This document shows, in pieces, positions 11,501 to 19,311 of a DNA stretch of 64,000 bases. The stretch is from Hymenobacter properus. GTDB lineage: Bacteria > Bacteroidota > Bacteroidia > Cytophagales > Hymenobacteraceae. The stretch spans positions 496,001-560,000 of the forward strand of contig NZ_JADQDP010000003.1 of the NCBI RefSeq assembly GCF_015694735.1, in the 5' to 3' direction. The notes beneath the pieces are model-generated. The model was given only the letters and a program-made list of their open reading frames with translations. It made no database searches and had not been told where the DNA came from. The translations under genes and the position numbers were made by a program. Numbering within the stretch: the stretch's first letter is position 1; every line of letters starts with the position of its first letter.

Positions 11501-12991
11501 ATCACGGTGTCGGCTCCGGTGGCGGGCACGCTGTCGGCCGCTTCGCCGTCGCTGTGCAACTCGGGTACCACGGCCCTCAACCTGGCCGGTGCCCTCAACG
11601 GCGCCATTCAGCTGCAGAGCAGCACCAGCGCCACGGGCACCTTCACCAACATTGCAGGCGCTACGTCGGCCACCTACACCACGCCGGTTATCAACAGCAC
11701 CACCTACTACCGCGCACAGGTGACCTGTGGCACCACGGTGGTAACCTCGAACGTGGTAGCCGTGACGGTGAGCAACCCGCAGTTGACGGGCACGCCGTCG
11801 CCGGTATCGGTATGCGCCGGTAGCACGGCCACGCTCACGGCCAACGCCCCGGCCGGCACCACGGTGCAGTTCTTCACCGCGGCCACGGGCGGCACGCCCC
11901 TGGCTGGCGCCACCACGACGGGAACGGCCACCTCGGTCGTAACCTCGGCCATCACCACGAACACCACCTTCTACGCTGAGGCTTCGACGGGCTCGACGGA
12001 GGTTGGCGGCCGCCAGGCCCCCACCGTAACGACCGGCTTCCTCGGCATCGACACGGGTCTGGTTTTCAGCACTACTACGGGCCTGACTATTCAGTCGGCT
12101 GTGATTTACCCCGTGGGCACGGGTACTATCACCTTCGCCCTGCGCGACAACACCGGCGCCGAAATTGCGGCCACGCCGGCCCTGAGCGTGACCGGCTCCG
12201 GTGCCACCACGCCTGTCACCGTGCAGCTGAACCTGACCGTGCCCAGCGCTGGCACCGGCTACCAGCTGGTGGTGAAGGCCTACACCGGCATCACCGACCT
12301 GCTGCGCGAAAACCCGCTGCCCGCCGGCGCTAGCTTCCCCATCACCTCGCCCAGCGGCAACTTCAGCATCACGGGCGGCCTGAACGTGACGCCGCTGGCT
12401 GCTTACTACTACTTCTACAACATCACGCTGAGCACGGCTTGCGTGGGCGCTACCCGTACCCCCATCCAGGTGACGGCAATTCCGCTCCCGGCCACGCCCA
12501 CCGTCACGGTGGCTTACCCCTCGCGCGGCACGGCCGTGTTCACCAGCAGCGCAGCTCCGGCCGGCGCCACCTACCAGTGGTACCAGGGCAGCAATCCCAT
12601 CACGGGCGCTACCAGCCAGACCTACACCGCCGTGGGCACCACCACGCCAACCGGCTACTCGGTGCGCTTCATCACCACCACGGGCGGTTGCCAGTCGGCG
12701 CTGTCGACGCCGATAACTGTGACGGCCACGGCACAGCCGCTCGCCGGCTCGGCCCTGTACCTGTTCCCGAACCCCACCGCCACCGGCATGCTCACGCTGA
12801 AGCTCCAAGGCTACTCCAAAGCCGTGCAGCTGAACGTGTATGACGCCCTGGGCCGCGTGGTGCTCACCCAGCAGGTAGCCGCTGGCCAGACGGAAACGCA
12901 GCTGAACCTGTCGGCCGCCGCTGCGGGTGTGTACACGCTGCGCGTGACCACCGAAGGCGGTACTGACCTGCGTCGCATCGTGCGCGAATAG
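8561..12991 (+). CDS. Large secreted T9SS type A cargo protein, paralogue of the upstream gene
   Basis: 1,476 residues. The ATG at 8561 is chosen because it begins a signal peptide (basic MHTPLHSSGSGWARTRRN, hydrophobic core, cleavage near SAQAQS); the frame is open further upstream without coding character. A beta-sandwich segment (about 40-250, GFLGLGG and PLWDDL motifs) precedes a fibronectin III-like segment (about 260-345). A beta-helix block starts at YYVGTSTSP and ends at PDIGAYEF. CARDB-like and Ig-like segments follow, then a type A T9SS sorting domain (YLFPNPTATG ... RRIVRE). From about nt 9620 to 12480 it aligns with nt 2143-5900 of the upstream gene, so the two are tandem paralogues with different N-termini. 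Probable surface protein; ligand unknown. Confidence 0.9.
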   Translation: MHTPLHSSGSGWARTRRNWARAVAALALPLLGMASAQAQSVANYTFAASTGTFTPLSGGTVATASSTDDGVTAVQPIGFTFIYNGLAYTTFSASTNGFLGLGGQVTSNAGNNLSTGTGVRPFIAPLWDDLQLTTASDISYATTGTAGSRVLTVEWLNEKWNYQATAAVVSFQAKLYEADGHIEFVYRSEAGTYNAGSTGGASVGITGVGTGAGNFLSLSDLVAAPTASSTTETTAITTKPATGQVYTFTPAGGAVLAPSGLTFSAITTTGGTVTFTDNSTNEYGFAVTITPTAGGTATTTIVPSTTTAGTSTTYSTTFSNLSANTGYTVQVVALGQGQGSPAGTGTFTTQAGATLSGTYYVGTSTSPQPTRTYATLTAAASAYNTATLAGAVTFVLLDNSYSTAETFPIVFGNNTTASATNTLTIRPNTGVTSTITSAASALAFLNARYIILDGSNTAGSATRNLTVTSTSATAGAYGIGLISTASTGPGNQFVTVRNANVVSGSNTVGTFGIYVGNGPDNDNVTLTNNSVQGSYYGIYAFGSATASAGGMDNFVVSNNVVGPATAASATNIGLWGIFVSNAVAPAITSNEVQNVRGANTNNLYGIYLVDTKNAVVSRNSVHNLAYTGTSTYKVWAINSQQANLSTAANPSAVRLDNNLLYNINSTTASATWNTVGINLGGGYGDQIVYNTVYLSGQLSAAGGTAGSAAFANGNPSVSTTATNIDVRNNIFSIIGGTGGSATTPLYAHYEQGTAITGSTLNYNDLYVTTGATGAARIGRLNGTDATTLAAWQTATGQEANSLSVDPQFVQTTTVPFDLTPTNSALNNVGTPITGVTVDFTGATRSTTPDIGAYEFTVVAVDIAAAGLVAPAVAGTSGACYGSAEAVTVSIRNAGSAALNFATTPATITVVVTGPTGVATQTLTYTLNTGTLAGGATLNVPLTGAGTTVNLSTVGSYSFAITASVAGDANAANNTLTPNPTITVSAPVAGTLSAASPSLCNSGTTALNLAGALNGAIQLQSSTSATGTFTNIAGATSATYTTPVINSTTYYRAQVTCGTTVVTSNVVAVTVSNPQLTGTPSPVSVCAGSTATLTANAPAGTTVQFFTAATGGTPLAGATTTGTATSVVTSAITTNTTFYAEASTGSTEVGGRQAPTVTTGFLGIDTGLVFSTTTGLTIQSAVIYPVGTGTITFALRDNTGAEIAATPALSVTGSGATTPVTVQLNLTVPSAGTGYQLVVKAYTGITDLLRENPLPAGASFPITSPSGNFSITGGLNVTPLAAYYYFYNITLSTACVGATRTPIQVTAIPLPATPTVTVAYPSRGTAVFTSSAAPAGATYQWYQGSNPITGATSQTYTAVGTTTPTGYSVRFITTTGGCQSALSTPITVTATAQPLAGSALYLFPNPTATGMLTLKLQGYSKAVQLNVYDALGRVVLTQQVAAGQTETQLNLSAAAAGVYTLRVTTEGGTDLRRIVRE

Positions 12992-13008
12992 CCTTTCGCA
13001 GGCCATAG

Positions 13009-13041
13009 AAAAGCCCCGCTGGCAATGCCAGCGGGGCTTTT
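13009..13041. terminator. Bidirectional terminator between the second cargo gene and sdaA
   Basis: A 15-bp perfect stem (13009-13023 with 13027-13041), loop AAT, flanked by A-run and T-run so that it can serve both convergent genes. Confidence 0.9.
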
Positions 13042-13089
13042 TTTGTGACTTATTAGGCGGGCTTGCTTGCCTGGTTCAAGGGGCCGAAC

Positions 13090-13995
13090 TCAGTTCGCTT
13101 CCTCGTCGGGCAGGATGTTGACGTCCTGCACCAGCACCATTTTCTCGATTTCCTTGCCGCGCTTGGTGGCGGCCAGGCCGCCGAGGGCGGTTTCCTTGTA
13201 GCGGGTTTCCATGGCCTGGCCCACTTCGCCCAACGCCGCCACGCATTGGTCGACGGGAATGACCGGGTCGATGCCGGCAATGGCAATCTGGGCCGACGAA
13301 AAGGCGATGGCCGCGGCCGAGGCGTTACGCACCACGCAGGGCACCTCTACCAGGCCGGCCACGGGGTCGCACACCAGCCCGAGCATGCACTGAATGGTGA
13401 CGGCCACGGCGGCAAATACCTGCTCCACCGGTCCGCCCAGGCAGTACACAATGGCCCCGCTGCCCATGGCGGCCGCCGAGCCGGTTTCGGCCTGGCAGCC
13501 GCCCACGGCTCCGGCCAGCGAGGCATTTTGCTCGATGATGAGGGCGATGCCGGCCGCAACGAGCAGGCCTTCCAGAATGCGGCGGTCTTCGAGCTTGTGC
13601 AAATCCTGCAAGGTGACCAGCACACCGGGCAGGATGCCCGAGGCTCCGGCCGTAGGCGCGGCCACCACGCGGCCCATGCAGGAATTCACTTCCTTGGCCC
13701 CCAGCGCACGGGTAACGAGCTGCTTAAACTCGGGCGACAGCACGGTGACGGGCGAGGCGGCAATTTTCTTGGCGCCGTTGTTTATCATGCCCGAGCGCGA
13801 GGTCATGTTGCCGGTGAGGCCCTCGTGCACGGCGTCGCGCATCACGTCGTAGGCCCGCTGCAGGCCGGCCCATATTTCCTCCTCGGTGCGGCCCTTCTGC
13901 TCTATCTCATAGGCCAGCACGGGCTGGTAGAGCGGCTCGCCGGTTTCGGCGCAGTGGGCTTGCCAGGAAGCAAAATCAGTGAAGAGCAAAGACAT
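13090..13995 (-). CDS. sdaA: L-serine ammonia-lyase, iron-sulfur-dependent, alpha-type
   Basis: Deaminates L-serine to pyruvate and ammonia in the cytoplasm using a 4Fe-4S cluster. The ATG at 13995 gives 301 residues (MSLLFTDFASWQ...), about the length of stand-alone alpha subunits such as Bacillus SdaAA; the frame continues upstream but those residues do not look like the family. Cys167 (GGCQAETG), Cys209 and Cys220 (CDPVAGLVEVPC) are spaced 42 and 11 apart, the spacing I recall for the cluster ligands of E. coli SdaA. NSCMGRVVAAPTAGASG is also a family motif. The beta domain found in single-chain enzymes is absent, and no SdaAB gene is seen in the window. Monocistronic by context. Confidence 0.88.
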   Translation of the reverse strand: MSLLFTDFASWQAHCAETGEPLYQPVLAYEIEQKGRTEEEIWAGLQRAYDVMRDAVHEGLTGNMTSRSGMINNGAKKIAASPVTVLSPEFKQLVTRALGAKEVNSCMGRVVAAPTAGASGILPGVLVTLQDLHKLEDRRILEGLLVAAGIALIIEQNASLAGAVGGCQAETGSAAAMGSGAIVYCLGGPVEQVFAAVAVTIQCMLGLVCDPVAGLVEVPCVVRNASAAAIAFSSAQIAIAGIDPVIPVDQCVAALGEVGQAMETRYKETALGGLAATKRGKEIEKMVLVQDVNILPDEEAN

Positions 13996-14189
13996 AATGG
14001 GTGGGATTGAGGGGAAAAGTGGGCCTTGGTCGAACACGTACAACAGCAAGCAGCAACGGGTTCGTTTCGGGAAGGGTGGCGCGCTGCCAGCCAGCGGGGT
14101 GCAAAGGTGTACGTTTCCGGCCGCTAAATCGGCACGGCTAGGCATTCGCTGCTCGAGGCGGCTTCGTTCTTGCCCTTTTTAGGCACAAA

Positions 14190-14220
14190 AAAGCCGCCCC
14201 TGCCAAGCAGAAGCGGCTTT
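14190..14220 (-). terminator. Terminator downstream of the broken T9SS gene
   Basis: An 8-bp stem (14190-14197 with 14213-14220) is followed on the minus strand by a T-run, just beyond the stop at 14242. Confidence 0.75.
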
Positions 14221-14241
14221 CCATTAAGCAGCTGTGTGCTA

Positions 14242-15512
14242 CTATTCTACCACCAGCTTCACGGTCTGGCTTTGTGCCCCAGCCGTGAGGCGTACGGCGT
14301 AAATGCCGGGCGCCGACGACCATTGTGCTAGGGGCAGGGTGTGTTCGCCCACCGCCTGAGCACCAACCGGCTGGCTGCATACCATGCGCCCCACGCCATC
14401 AAACACCATCACCGATACCGCTGCGGCGGCGGGCAGGGTGTAGTGCAGCTGCAGCGTTTGGCTGGCGGGGCTGGGGTTGGGTGCCACGGCCAGTCCGGCC
14501 CGCAGCGCTTTTGCGGGCGTGGTGGCCAGCACGCGCTGGTAGGTATACACGTAGCGGTAGTCGTTCGCATAGGCCCCGTTGGTGTACACTTGGTACAGGT
14601 CGGTGGTCAGGTTGCCATCGGCATCGTAGGTCTCGATGCCCTGCGAATAGGGCACCCAGGCCGTTGCCCCGTTGGCGCGCTCCACCACATAGCTGGCCAA
14701 CTGCGTGGCGGCAGGCACGCCATTGGGCGCGGCCGTGTAGGTATTCGTGACGCGGTAGGTATTGACGTAGGCGCCGTTGGTGTAGCCCTGTTGGGTGTCG
14801 GTGAGGCGCTGGCCGGCGGCGTTGTAGGTAAACAAATCGCGCTGAAAGGGGCTGAACGTGGTGCCCGAAATATCCGCCAGCTGAAACTCGTCCATCGTCA
14901 CCTGGCCTTGGGCGTTGTAGGTGAACAGTTCCTGGTCGTCGGCTAGGTACGACGAGCCGAAGTATGACTCGTCGAGGATGCGCGTGTTTTGGCCCTGGGC
15001 GTTGTAGGTGTAGGTGGTGCGGCCGTAGGGGCGCCAGTTACCACTCACCCGCACGCTTTGCAGTTCCTGCAGCAGGTTGCCCTGGGCGTCATAGATATAG
15101 TTAAGGGCCAGGGTGGCAGTGGTACTGAGAGTGCCGTTGGTGTAAGAGTGCCGTTGGTGTAAACGAAGGTAGAGTCCGAGGTGAGCTTGCCGGCTGCGTT
15201 GTACTGATAGTTCTCCTGGCGCAGGGCGCGCAGAGCCGCTCCGCGGGTGGGGGCATTTTCGCGCAGCTCGCGCAAGGGCTTGTTCAGGGCCGTGAAGCGG
15301 GAGTAGGTGAAGCGCAGAGTATCGAGCCAGGCGCCGCCGCGGTATTGCTGCTTGAGGGCCGTGAGCTGGCGGAAGCCGCTATTGGACGTGAGGCGCTGGG
15401 CCGCGGCTGGCTGGGCAGCGGCCTGAGGCTCGCGGTGCCGGCGCAGCTGAGCAGCTGCCGGCTGGGCCAACACACTTGCCAACAACATTGTCGGGAGTAA
15501 TTCTTTCTTCAT
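14242..15512 (-). pseudogene. T9SS type A cargo protein with YD-like repeats, frameshifted by a 17-bp tandem duplication
   Basis: The N-terminal part (from ATG 15512: MKKELLPTMLLASVLAQPAAAQ, a signal peptide) and the C-terminal part (down to 14242, ending LKLVVE-like after an AGLAVAPNPSPA sorting motif) lie in different frames. The break falls exactly at two adjacent copies of a 17-bp unit, 15129-15145 and 15146-15162. Removing one copy restores a continuous frame reading FVYTNGTLSTTATLALNYIY, which matches the surrounding repeats (YTYNAQGQ, FTYNAAGQ, VYTNGAYV). The intact protein would be about 417 residues, with a signal peptide, YNAQG-type repeats recalling YD/RHS repeats and a type A T9SS tail. 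It may be a dead gene, a phase-variable one, or an assembly error. Confidence 0.85.
15129..15162. repeat. 17-bp perfect tandem duplication causing a frameshift
   Basis: Unit GAGTGCCGTTGGTGTAA occurs twice without spacer. 17 is not a multiple of three, so the second copy shifts the frame of the minus-strand cargo gene. Confidence 0.95.
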
Positions 15513-15541
15513 TTAAAAGAGAAAAATGGGTGGGAATAAGA

Positions 15542-15581
15542 AAGCCGAGCCCCCACTGCACACGCAGCGGAAGCTCGGCTT
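15542..15581 (-). terminator. Probable terminator of msrB
   Basis: Stem AAGCCGAGC (15542-15550) pairs with 15573-15581. The minus strand continues TTTCTTATT, a weak T-tail. It sits just past the msrB stop. Confidence 0.65.
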
Positions 15582-15618
15582 AAAATTACGCGCTACTAAA
15601 TTATCGCTCAGCCAATAG

Positions 15619-16083
15619 CTACTGAGCTACGGCTGCGTCTTGGCTCTGCACCAGCTTGATGCTGGCCGAGTTGATGCACAAGCGCAGGCCACTGGGCGCG
15701 GGCCCGTCGGGGAATACGTGGCCCTGGTGGGCGTCGCACACGTTGCAGAGCACTTCCACGCGCACCATGCCGTAGCTGGTGTCTTTCTTGTAGCGGATGG
15801 CGCTTTCATCCACGGGCTGCGTGAACGAGGGCCAGCCAGTGCCCGACTCGAACTTGGTGCGCGAGTCGTAGAGTGGGGTGCCGCAGCACACGCAGGCATA
15901 GAGGCCGGCTTCGTGGGCCTCGCAGTACTCGCCGGTGAAGGCGCGCTCGGTGCCGTGCTCCCGGGTCACGTGGAATTGCTCGGGCGTGAGCTGGGCGCGC
16001 CACTCGGCAGGCGTTTTCTCCACGCGGCGGGGCGAGGGAATGGGGTGGTTGGCAAGGCGGATGACGTCGTTCCAGGTTTGCAT
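15619..16083 (-). CDS. msrB: Peptide-methionine (R)-S-oxide reductase
   Basis: Reduces the R epimer of methionine sulfoxide in proteins. From ATG 16083 (MQTWNDVIRLANHP) it has 154 residues, the normal length of a single-domain MsrB; the longer open frame upstream is not MsrB-like. Zinc-binding pairs are Cys64/Cys67 and Cys113/Cys116 (VLCNVCDAHQGHVFPDGP). The catalytic Cys136 is in RLCINSASIKL, and Cys54 is at the usual resolving position. ESGTGWPSF is the family signature. No signal peptide, so cytosolic. The residue before the catalytic Cys is Leu rather than the common Tyr/Phe, a minor oddity. Confidence 0.95.
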   Translation of the reverse strand: MQTWNDVIRLANHPIPSPRRVEKTPAEWRAQLTPEQFHVTREHGTERAFTGEYCEAHEAGLYACVCCGTPLYDSRTKFESGTGWPSFTQPVDESAIRYKKDTSYGMVRVEVLCNVCDAHQGHVFPDGPAPSGLRLCINSASIKLVQSQDAAVAQ

Positions 16084-16174
16084 ATGCAGCAGAGTTGAGG
16101 GAGGAATTAAGTAAACGCGGCCAGCCCCGGGAGGTTTTGGGCCGCACCGGATAGACGCGCCGCCGCACTTTTCC

Positions 16175-16714
16175 TTACAGCCATTCTCGCAGCAGCGCCA
16201 GCCCGGCCGGCCAGGGCCCATAGCCGCTGGCCACGTTGATGTGGCCGGCCTCGCCGATGTCGACCAGCTCGCTGCCCCAGGCTTCGGCAAACTGCCGGGC
16301 CCGGGCGGGCGTCACCCACTCGTCGTTTTGGCTGAACACGACTTTGCTTGGGAACGGCAGCCGTGCCAGCGGCATGGGCCCAAAGCCGGTGGTGGGAAAG
16401 GCGGCGTAGTGGGCCGTGTCCACGTCGCTGGGCGCCACCAGCAGCGCGCCCTTGATGCGGTGGCCGTACTGCCCGGCCCAGTGCGCAATGCTGACGCAGC
16501 CCAGGCTGTGGCCCACCAGCACCACCTGGCTTAGGTCTTCGCCGGCCAGGGCGTCTTCGAGGCGGGCCACCCATTCGGCGCGGTCGGGCACATCCCACGC
16601 ACGCTGCTCAATGCGCGTGCAATCGGGCAGGGTGCGCTCGAAGTGGGTTTGCCAATGGTCGGGGCCCGAGCTGCCGAGGCCGGGCACGGTGAAGACGCGC
16701 GTCGTTTCTTGCAT
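16175..16714 (-). CDS. RBBP9/YdeN-type serine hydrolase (alpha/beta fold)
   Basis: 179 residues from ATG 16714 (MQETTRVFTVPGLGSSGPDHWQ), matching the 180-190 residue RBBP9/YdeN family. The N-terminal PGxGSS-DHWQ motif is characteristic. The nucleophile Ser70 lies in VGHSLG, the acid is probably the Asp of SQNDEWV, and the His is in EAGHIN. Substrate unknown; presumably a small cytosolic esterase. The start lies 36 bp from the divergent NAD(P)HX repair gene. A promoter-like TACTTTTG ends only 3 bp before this ATG, so the mRNA may be leaderless. Confidence 0.87.
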   Translation of the reverse strand: MQETTRVFTVPGLGSSGPDHWQTHFERTLPDCTRIEQRAWDVPDRAEWVARLEDALAGEDLSQVVLVGHSLGCVSIAHWAGQYGHRIKGALLVAPSDVDTAHYAAFPTTGFGPMPLARLPFPSKVVFSQNDEWVTPARARQFAEAWGSELVDIGEAGHINVASGYGPWPAGLALLREWL

Positions 16715-16717
16715 GCT

Positions 16718-16725
16718 CAAAAGTA
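16718..16725 (-). promoter_or_regulatory. Candidate -7 element TACTTTTG directly in front of the serine hydrolase ATG
   Basis: Exact match to the Bacteroidota -7 consensus TAnnTTTG on the gene's strand. Only AGC separates it from the ATG. No convincing -33 element seen. Confidence 0.5.
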
Positions 16726-16750
16726 GCCGCCACCGCTTGCTCTTGCGTCC

Positions 16751-18271
16751 ATGAAAATCCTCACCGCCGCCCAAACCCGCCAGCTCGACCAGGCCACCAT
16801 TCAGGAGCAGGGCATTACCTCCGTTGCCCTCATGGAGCGCGCCGCCACGGCCTTTGTGGCGTGGTTTCAGAGCCGGTTTACGCCGGTCGAAGCAGGCGAA
16901 ATCCTCATCCTGTGCGGCCCCGGCAACAACGGCGGCGACGGCCTGGCCGCCGCGCGGCTGCTGTGCCAGGCCGGCTACGCGGTGCACGTGGCCTTGCTTC
17001 CCGCCGAAAAGCACTCGGCCGACTGGCAATACAACCGGCACAGCCTGCCCAAAGCCGTGGCCGTGGTCGAAACCGAACAGTTGCCCGCCCTGGCTCCCGG
17101 CACGCTGGTAGTTGATGCCCTATTTGGCACCGGCCTCTCGCGCCCCCTGGCTGGCGCAGCCGCGGCCCTGGTGGCGCAGCTCAACCAGGCCCAAGCCCGC
17201 GTCATTGCCATCGATTTGCCCAGCGGCCTTTTCGCCGACGCGCCCCAGCCCACCAACAGCGCCGTGGTGCGGGCCTGGCACACCGTCAGCTTCGGGCTGC
17301 CTAAGCTGGCGTTTCTGCTGCCGCAGCATGCCGAATTTGTGGGCGAGTGGCATGTAGCGGACATCGGGCTGAGTTCCGGATTCATCGCCGATGCGCCCTC
17401 GCCCTGGCACTACACCGACGCCACGGCCGTGGCCGCCGCGCTGCCGCCGCGCCCCAAGTTCAGCCACAAGGGCACTTTCGGACACGCGCTGCTGCTGGCC
17501 GGCAGCCGGGGCAAGATGGGCGCGGCCGTGCTGTCGGCCGGTGCCTGCCTGCGCAGCGGCGTGGGCCTGCTTACGGCCCACATCCCCGGCTGTGGCTACG
17601 ACATCTTCCAAATCAGCCAGCCTGAGGCCATGTGCCTGACCGATAAGCAGCCCGATTTCATCAGCGAATTGCCAGACTTGCACCCATACCAGGCCGTAGG
17701 CATCGGCCCGGGCCTGGGGCAGGATGCTGCCAGCCTCGCCGTGCTGCGCCAGCTGCTGAAAGTGGCCGGCAACCCCCTCGAAAAGACTGGCCAGCCCCTG
17801 CCCCTCGTCATCGACGCCGACGCCCTGAACCTGCTGGGCAGCCACCGCGCGCTGCTCAAGCTGCTGCCCGAAAACACCGTTCTTACCCCCCACCCCAAAG
17901 AATTCGAGCGCCTCACCGAGCCCGCCCGCGACGACTACCACCGGCTGGAACTGTTGCGCTCCTTCGCCACCACACACCGCTGCCTGGTGGTGTTGAAAGG
18001 CGCCTACACCTGCTTGGCCACGCCCACCGGCGAACTGCACTTCAATAGCACCGGCAACGCCGGCATGGCCACCGGCGGCAGCGGCGACGTGCTCACGGGC
18101 GTGCTGCTGGCCCTGCGCGCTCACGCCCAGCTTCCGCCCTTCGAGGCGGTGCGGCTGGGCGTGTACGCCCACGGCCGGGCCGGCGATTTAACGGCGCTGC
18201 AGACGGGGCAGGCCGGGCTGGTGGCGGGGGATATCGTGCGGCACATCGGCCCGGCGCTGGCGGAAGTCTAG
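16751..18271 (+). CDS. nnrD: Bifunctional NAD(P)H-hydrate epimerase / ADP-dependent NAD(P)H-hydrate dehydratase
   Basis: Repairs hydrated NAD(P)H: the N-terminal YjeF_N domain (about 1-215) epimerises R- and S-NAD(P)HX, and the C-terminal ribokinase-like domain (about 225-506) dehydrates S-NAD(P)HX using ADP. Seen: CGPGNNGGDGL in the epimerase, DALFGTGL, AIDLPSGLFAD, then KGTFGHALLLAGS, VIDADALNLL, LTPHPKEFERL and the GMATGGSGDVLTG anion-hole/catalytic motif in the dehydratase. 506 residues is the normal fused length. The ATG at 16751 begins the expected MKILTAAQTRQLD. Also known as nnrE/nnrD or yjeF. Divergent from the serine hydrolase; convergent with the UbiA-like gene, 18 bp apart. Confidence 0.95.
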   Translation: MKILTAAQTRQLDQATIQEQGITSVALMERAATAFVAWFQSRFTPVEAGEILILCGPGNNGGDGLAAARLLCQAGYAVHVALLPAEKHSADWQYNRHSLPKAVAVVETEQLPALAPGTLVVDALFGTGLSRPLAGAAAALVAQLNQAQARVIAIDLPSGLFADAPQPTNSAVVRAWHTVSFGLPKLAFLLPQHAEFVGEWHVADIGLSSGFIADAPSPWHYTDATAVAAALPPRPKFSHKGTFGHALLLAGSRGKMGAAVLSAGACLRSGVGLLTAHIPGCGYDIFQISQPEAMCLTDKQPDFISELPDLHPYQAVGIGPGLGQDAASLAVLRQLLKVAGNPLEKTGQPLPLVIDADALNLLGSHRALLKLLPENTVLTPHPKEFERLTEPARDDYHRLELLRSFATTHRCLVVLKGAYTCLATPTGELHFNSTGNAGMATGGSGDVLTGVLLALRAHAQLPPFEAVRLGVYAHGRAGDLTALQTGQAGLVAGDIVRHIGPALAEV

Positions 18272-18289
18272 TACGAATGCTAACGAGAG

Positions 18290-19171
18290 CTATTTGCCCA
18301 CCAGATACAGCACTGCCGGCACCAGCAGCACCCCATCGGCCACCAGGGCGAAGAAATAGTCGCTCCGCCGTTCCTCCGCCAGCAAAATCACAGCTGCCGC
18401 GGCGAGCGCCGTGAGGGCCAGCCCCAGCGGCGGCACACCCCGCTCGTAGCCCAACGTCATGGCCGCGGCCAGAAAGGCCAGGGCGGCGGCCTTGGCCCCG
18501 GCCACGCCCAGCACCACCGGAAAGGTGCGGGTGCCGGCCGCCCGGTCACGGGTCAGGTCGCGGATGTCGAACACAATGGTGAGCGCCAGCACCAGGGCAA
18601 AGCGCTGCGCCAGCAGGCCCAGCGCCTCGGCCAGCGGGCGGTGCAAAGCCAGCGCGGGCAGCCCCACCGTGATGGCCGACCACACGCCCGCAATCAAAAA
18701 GCCCTTCAGCAGGGGCACCTCGCGCACGGCCCGCCGCTTGCCCTGCCAGCGCACCAGCGGCCACGAGTACACCAGCGCCAGCACCGTGAGCGGAAGCAGC
18801 GCTGGCAGGTAGCGCCACCAGCCATCGGCCAGAAAGAAATACCCGGCCGCAAGGGCAGCGGCACCAGCCAGCGCCGCCAGCGTGCGCCGGTGCCGCTGCT
18901 GCCAGGCCTTGCGCCCCGAACCCGCCGCCGGCTGCCGGTGCTTGAAGGGCAGCACGGCGTCGAGGTTGTAGACGAGCAGTGTGGCGGCAAATACCAGCGC
19001 CACCACCCGGCCGTTTACGCCGCCCTCCGCGGGCCAGCGGTGAAACGAGGCCGCCGTTTGGGCCGCCGCCGCTCCAGCCAGCCACACGCTGCTGAACAGC
19101 ACGGCATCGAGCGCCCGCCGCGCCAAGCCGCGGCCGGCCCCGGGGGCGGCAAGGGAAGCTGAAGAATCCAC
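18290..19171 (-). CDS. UbiA-superfamily-like multi-pass membrane protein
   Basis: 293 residues with about eight or nine hydrophobic helices. The segments LVYNLDAVLPFKHRQP (first third) and FDIRDLTRDRAAGTRTFPVVLG (middle) occupy the places of the two Asp-rich motifs of UbiA prenyltransferases. The first motif is degraded (no NDxxDxxxD), while the second keeps DxxDxxxD. Proteins of this type are common in Bacteroidota and usually annotated as hypothetical or UbiA family; the prenyl acceptor is unknown and activity is uncertain. A 36-bp perfect inverted repeat separates it from the downstream DUF6766-like gene. Confidence 0.65.
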   Translation of the reverse strand: MDSSASLAAPGAGRGLARRALDAVLFSSVWLAGAAAAQTAASFHRWPAEGGVNGRVVALVFAATLLVYNLDAVLPFKHRQPAAGSGRKAWQQRHRRTLAALAGAAALAAGYFFLADGWWRYLPALLPLTVLALVYSWPLVRWQGKRRAVREVPLLKGFLIAGVWSAITVGLPALALHRPLAEALGLLAQRFALVLALTIVFDIRDLTRDRAAGTRTFPVVLGVAGAKAAALAFLAAAMTLGYERGVPPLGLALTALAAAAVILLAEERRSDYFFALVADGVLLVPAVLYLVGK

Positions 19172-19213
19172 GGAGCGAAGGTAAACCGGGGCGCCTGAGC
19201 AGCATAAATTCTG

Positions 19214-19296
19214 CTGTCATCCCGAGCGCAGCGAAGGACCTTCTCACGCTGGCAGTTCAGGCGTGAGAAGGTCCTTCGCTGCGCTCGGGATGACAG
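19214..19296. repeat. Dispersed inverted repeat, family A, copy 1
   Basis: Perfect 36-bp arms (19214-19249 and 19261-19296) around an 11-nt spacer, beginning CTGTCATCCCGAGCGCAG. Lies between two co-directional genes. Both arms carry the CCCGAG/CTCGGG variant, whereas other copies have CCTGAG/CTCAGG. Confidence 0.95.
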
Positions 19297-19311
19297 AAAA
19301 ATATGCGGCGC

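Noticed and set aside
10961..13006. Antisense open frame opposite the second cargo gene
   Set aside because: Same cause: Arg/Gly-rich, no motifs, and it overlaps a terminator and the C-terminal sorting domain coding.
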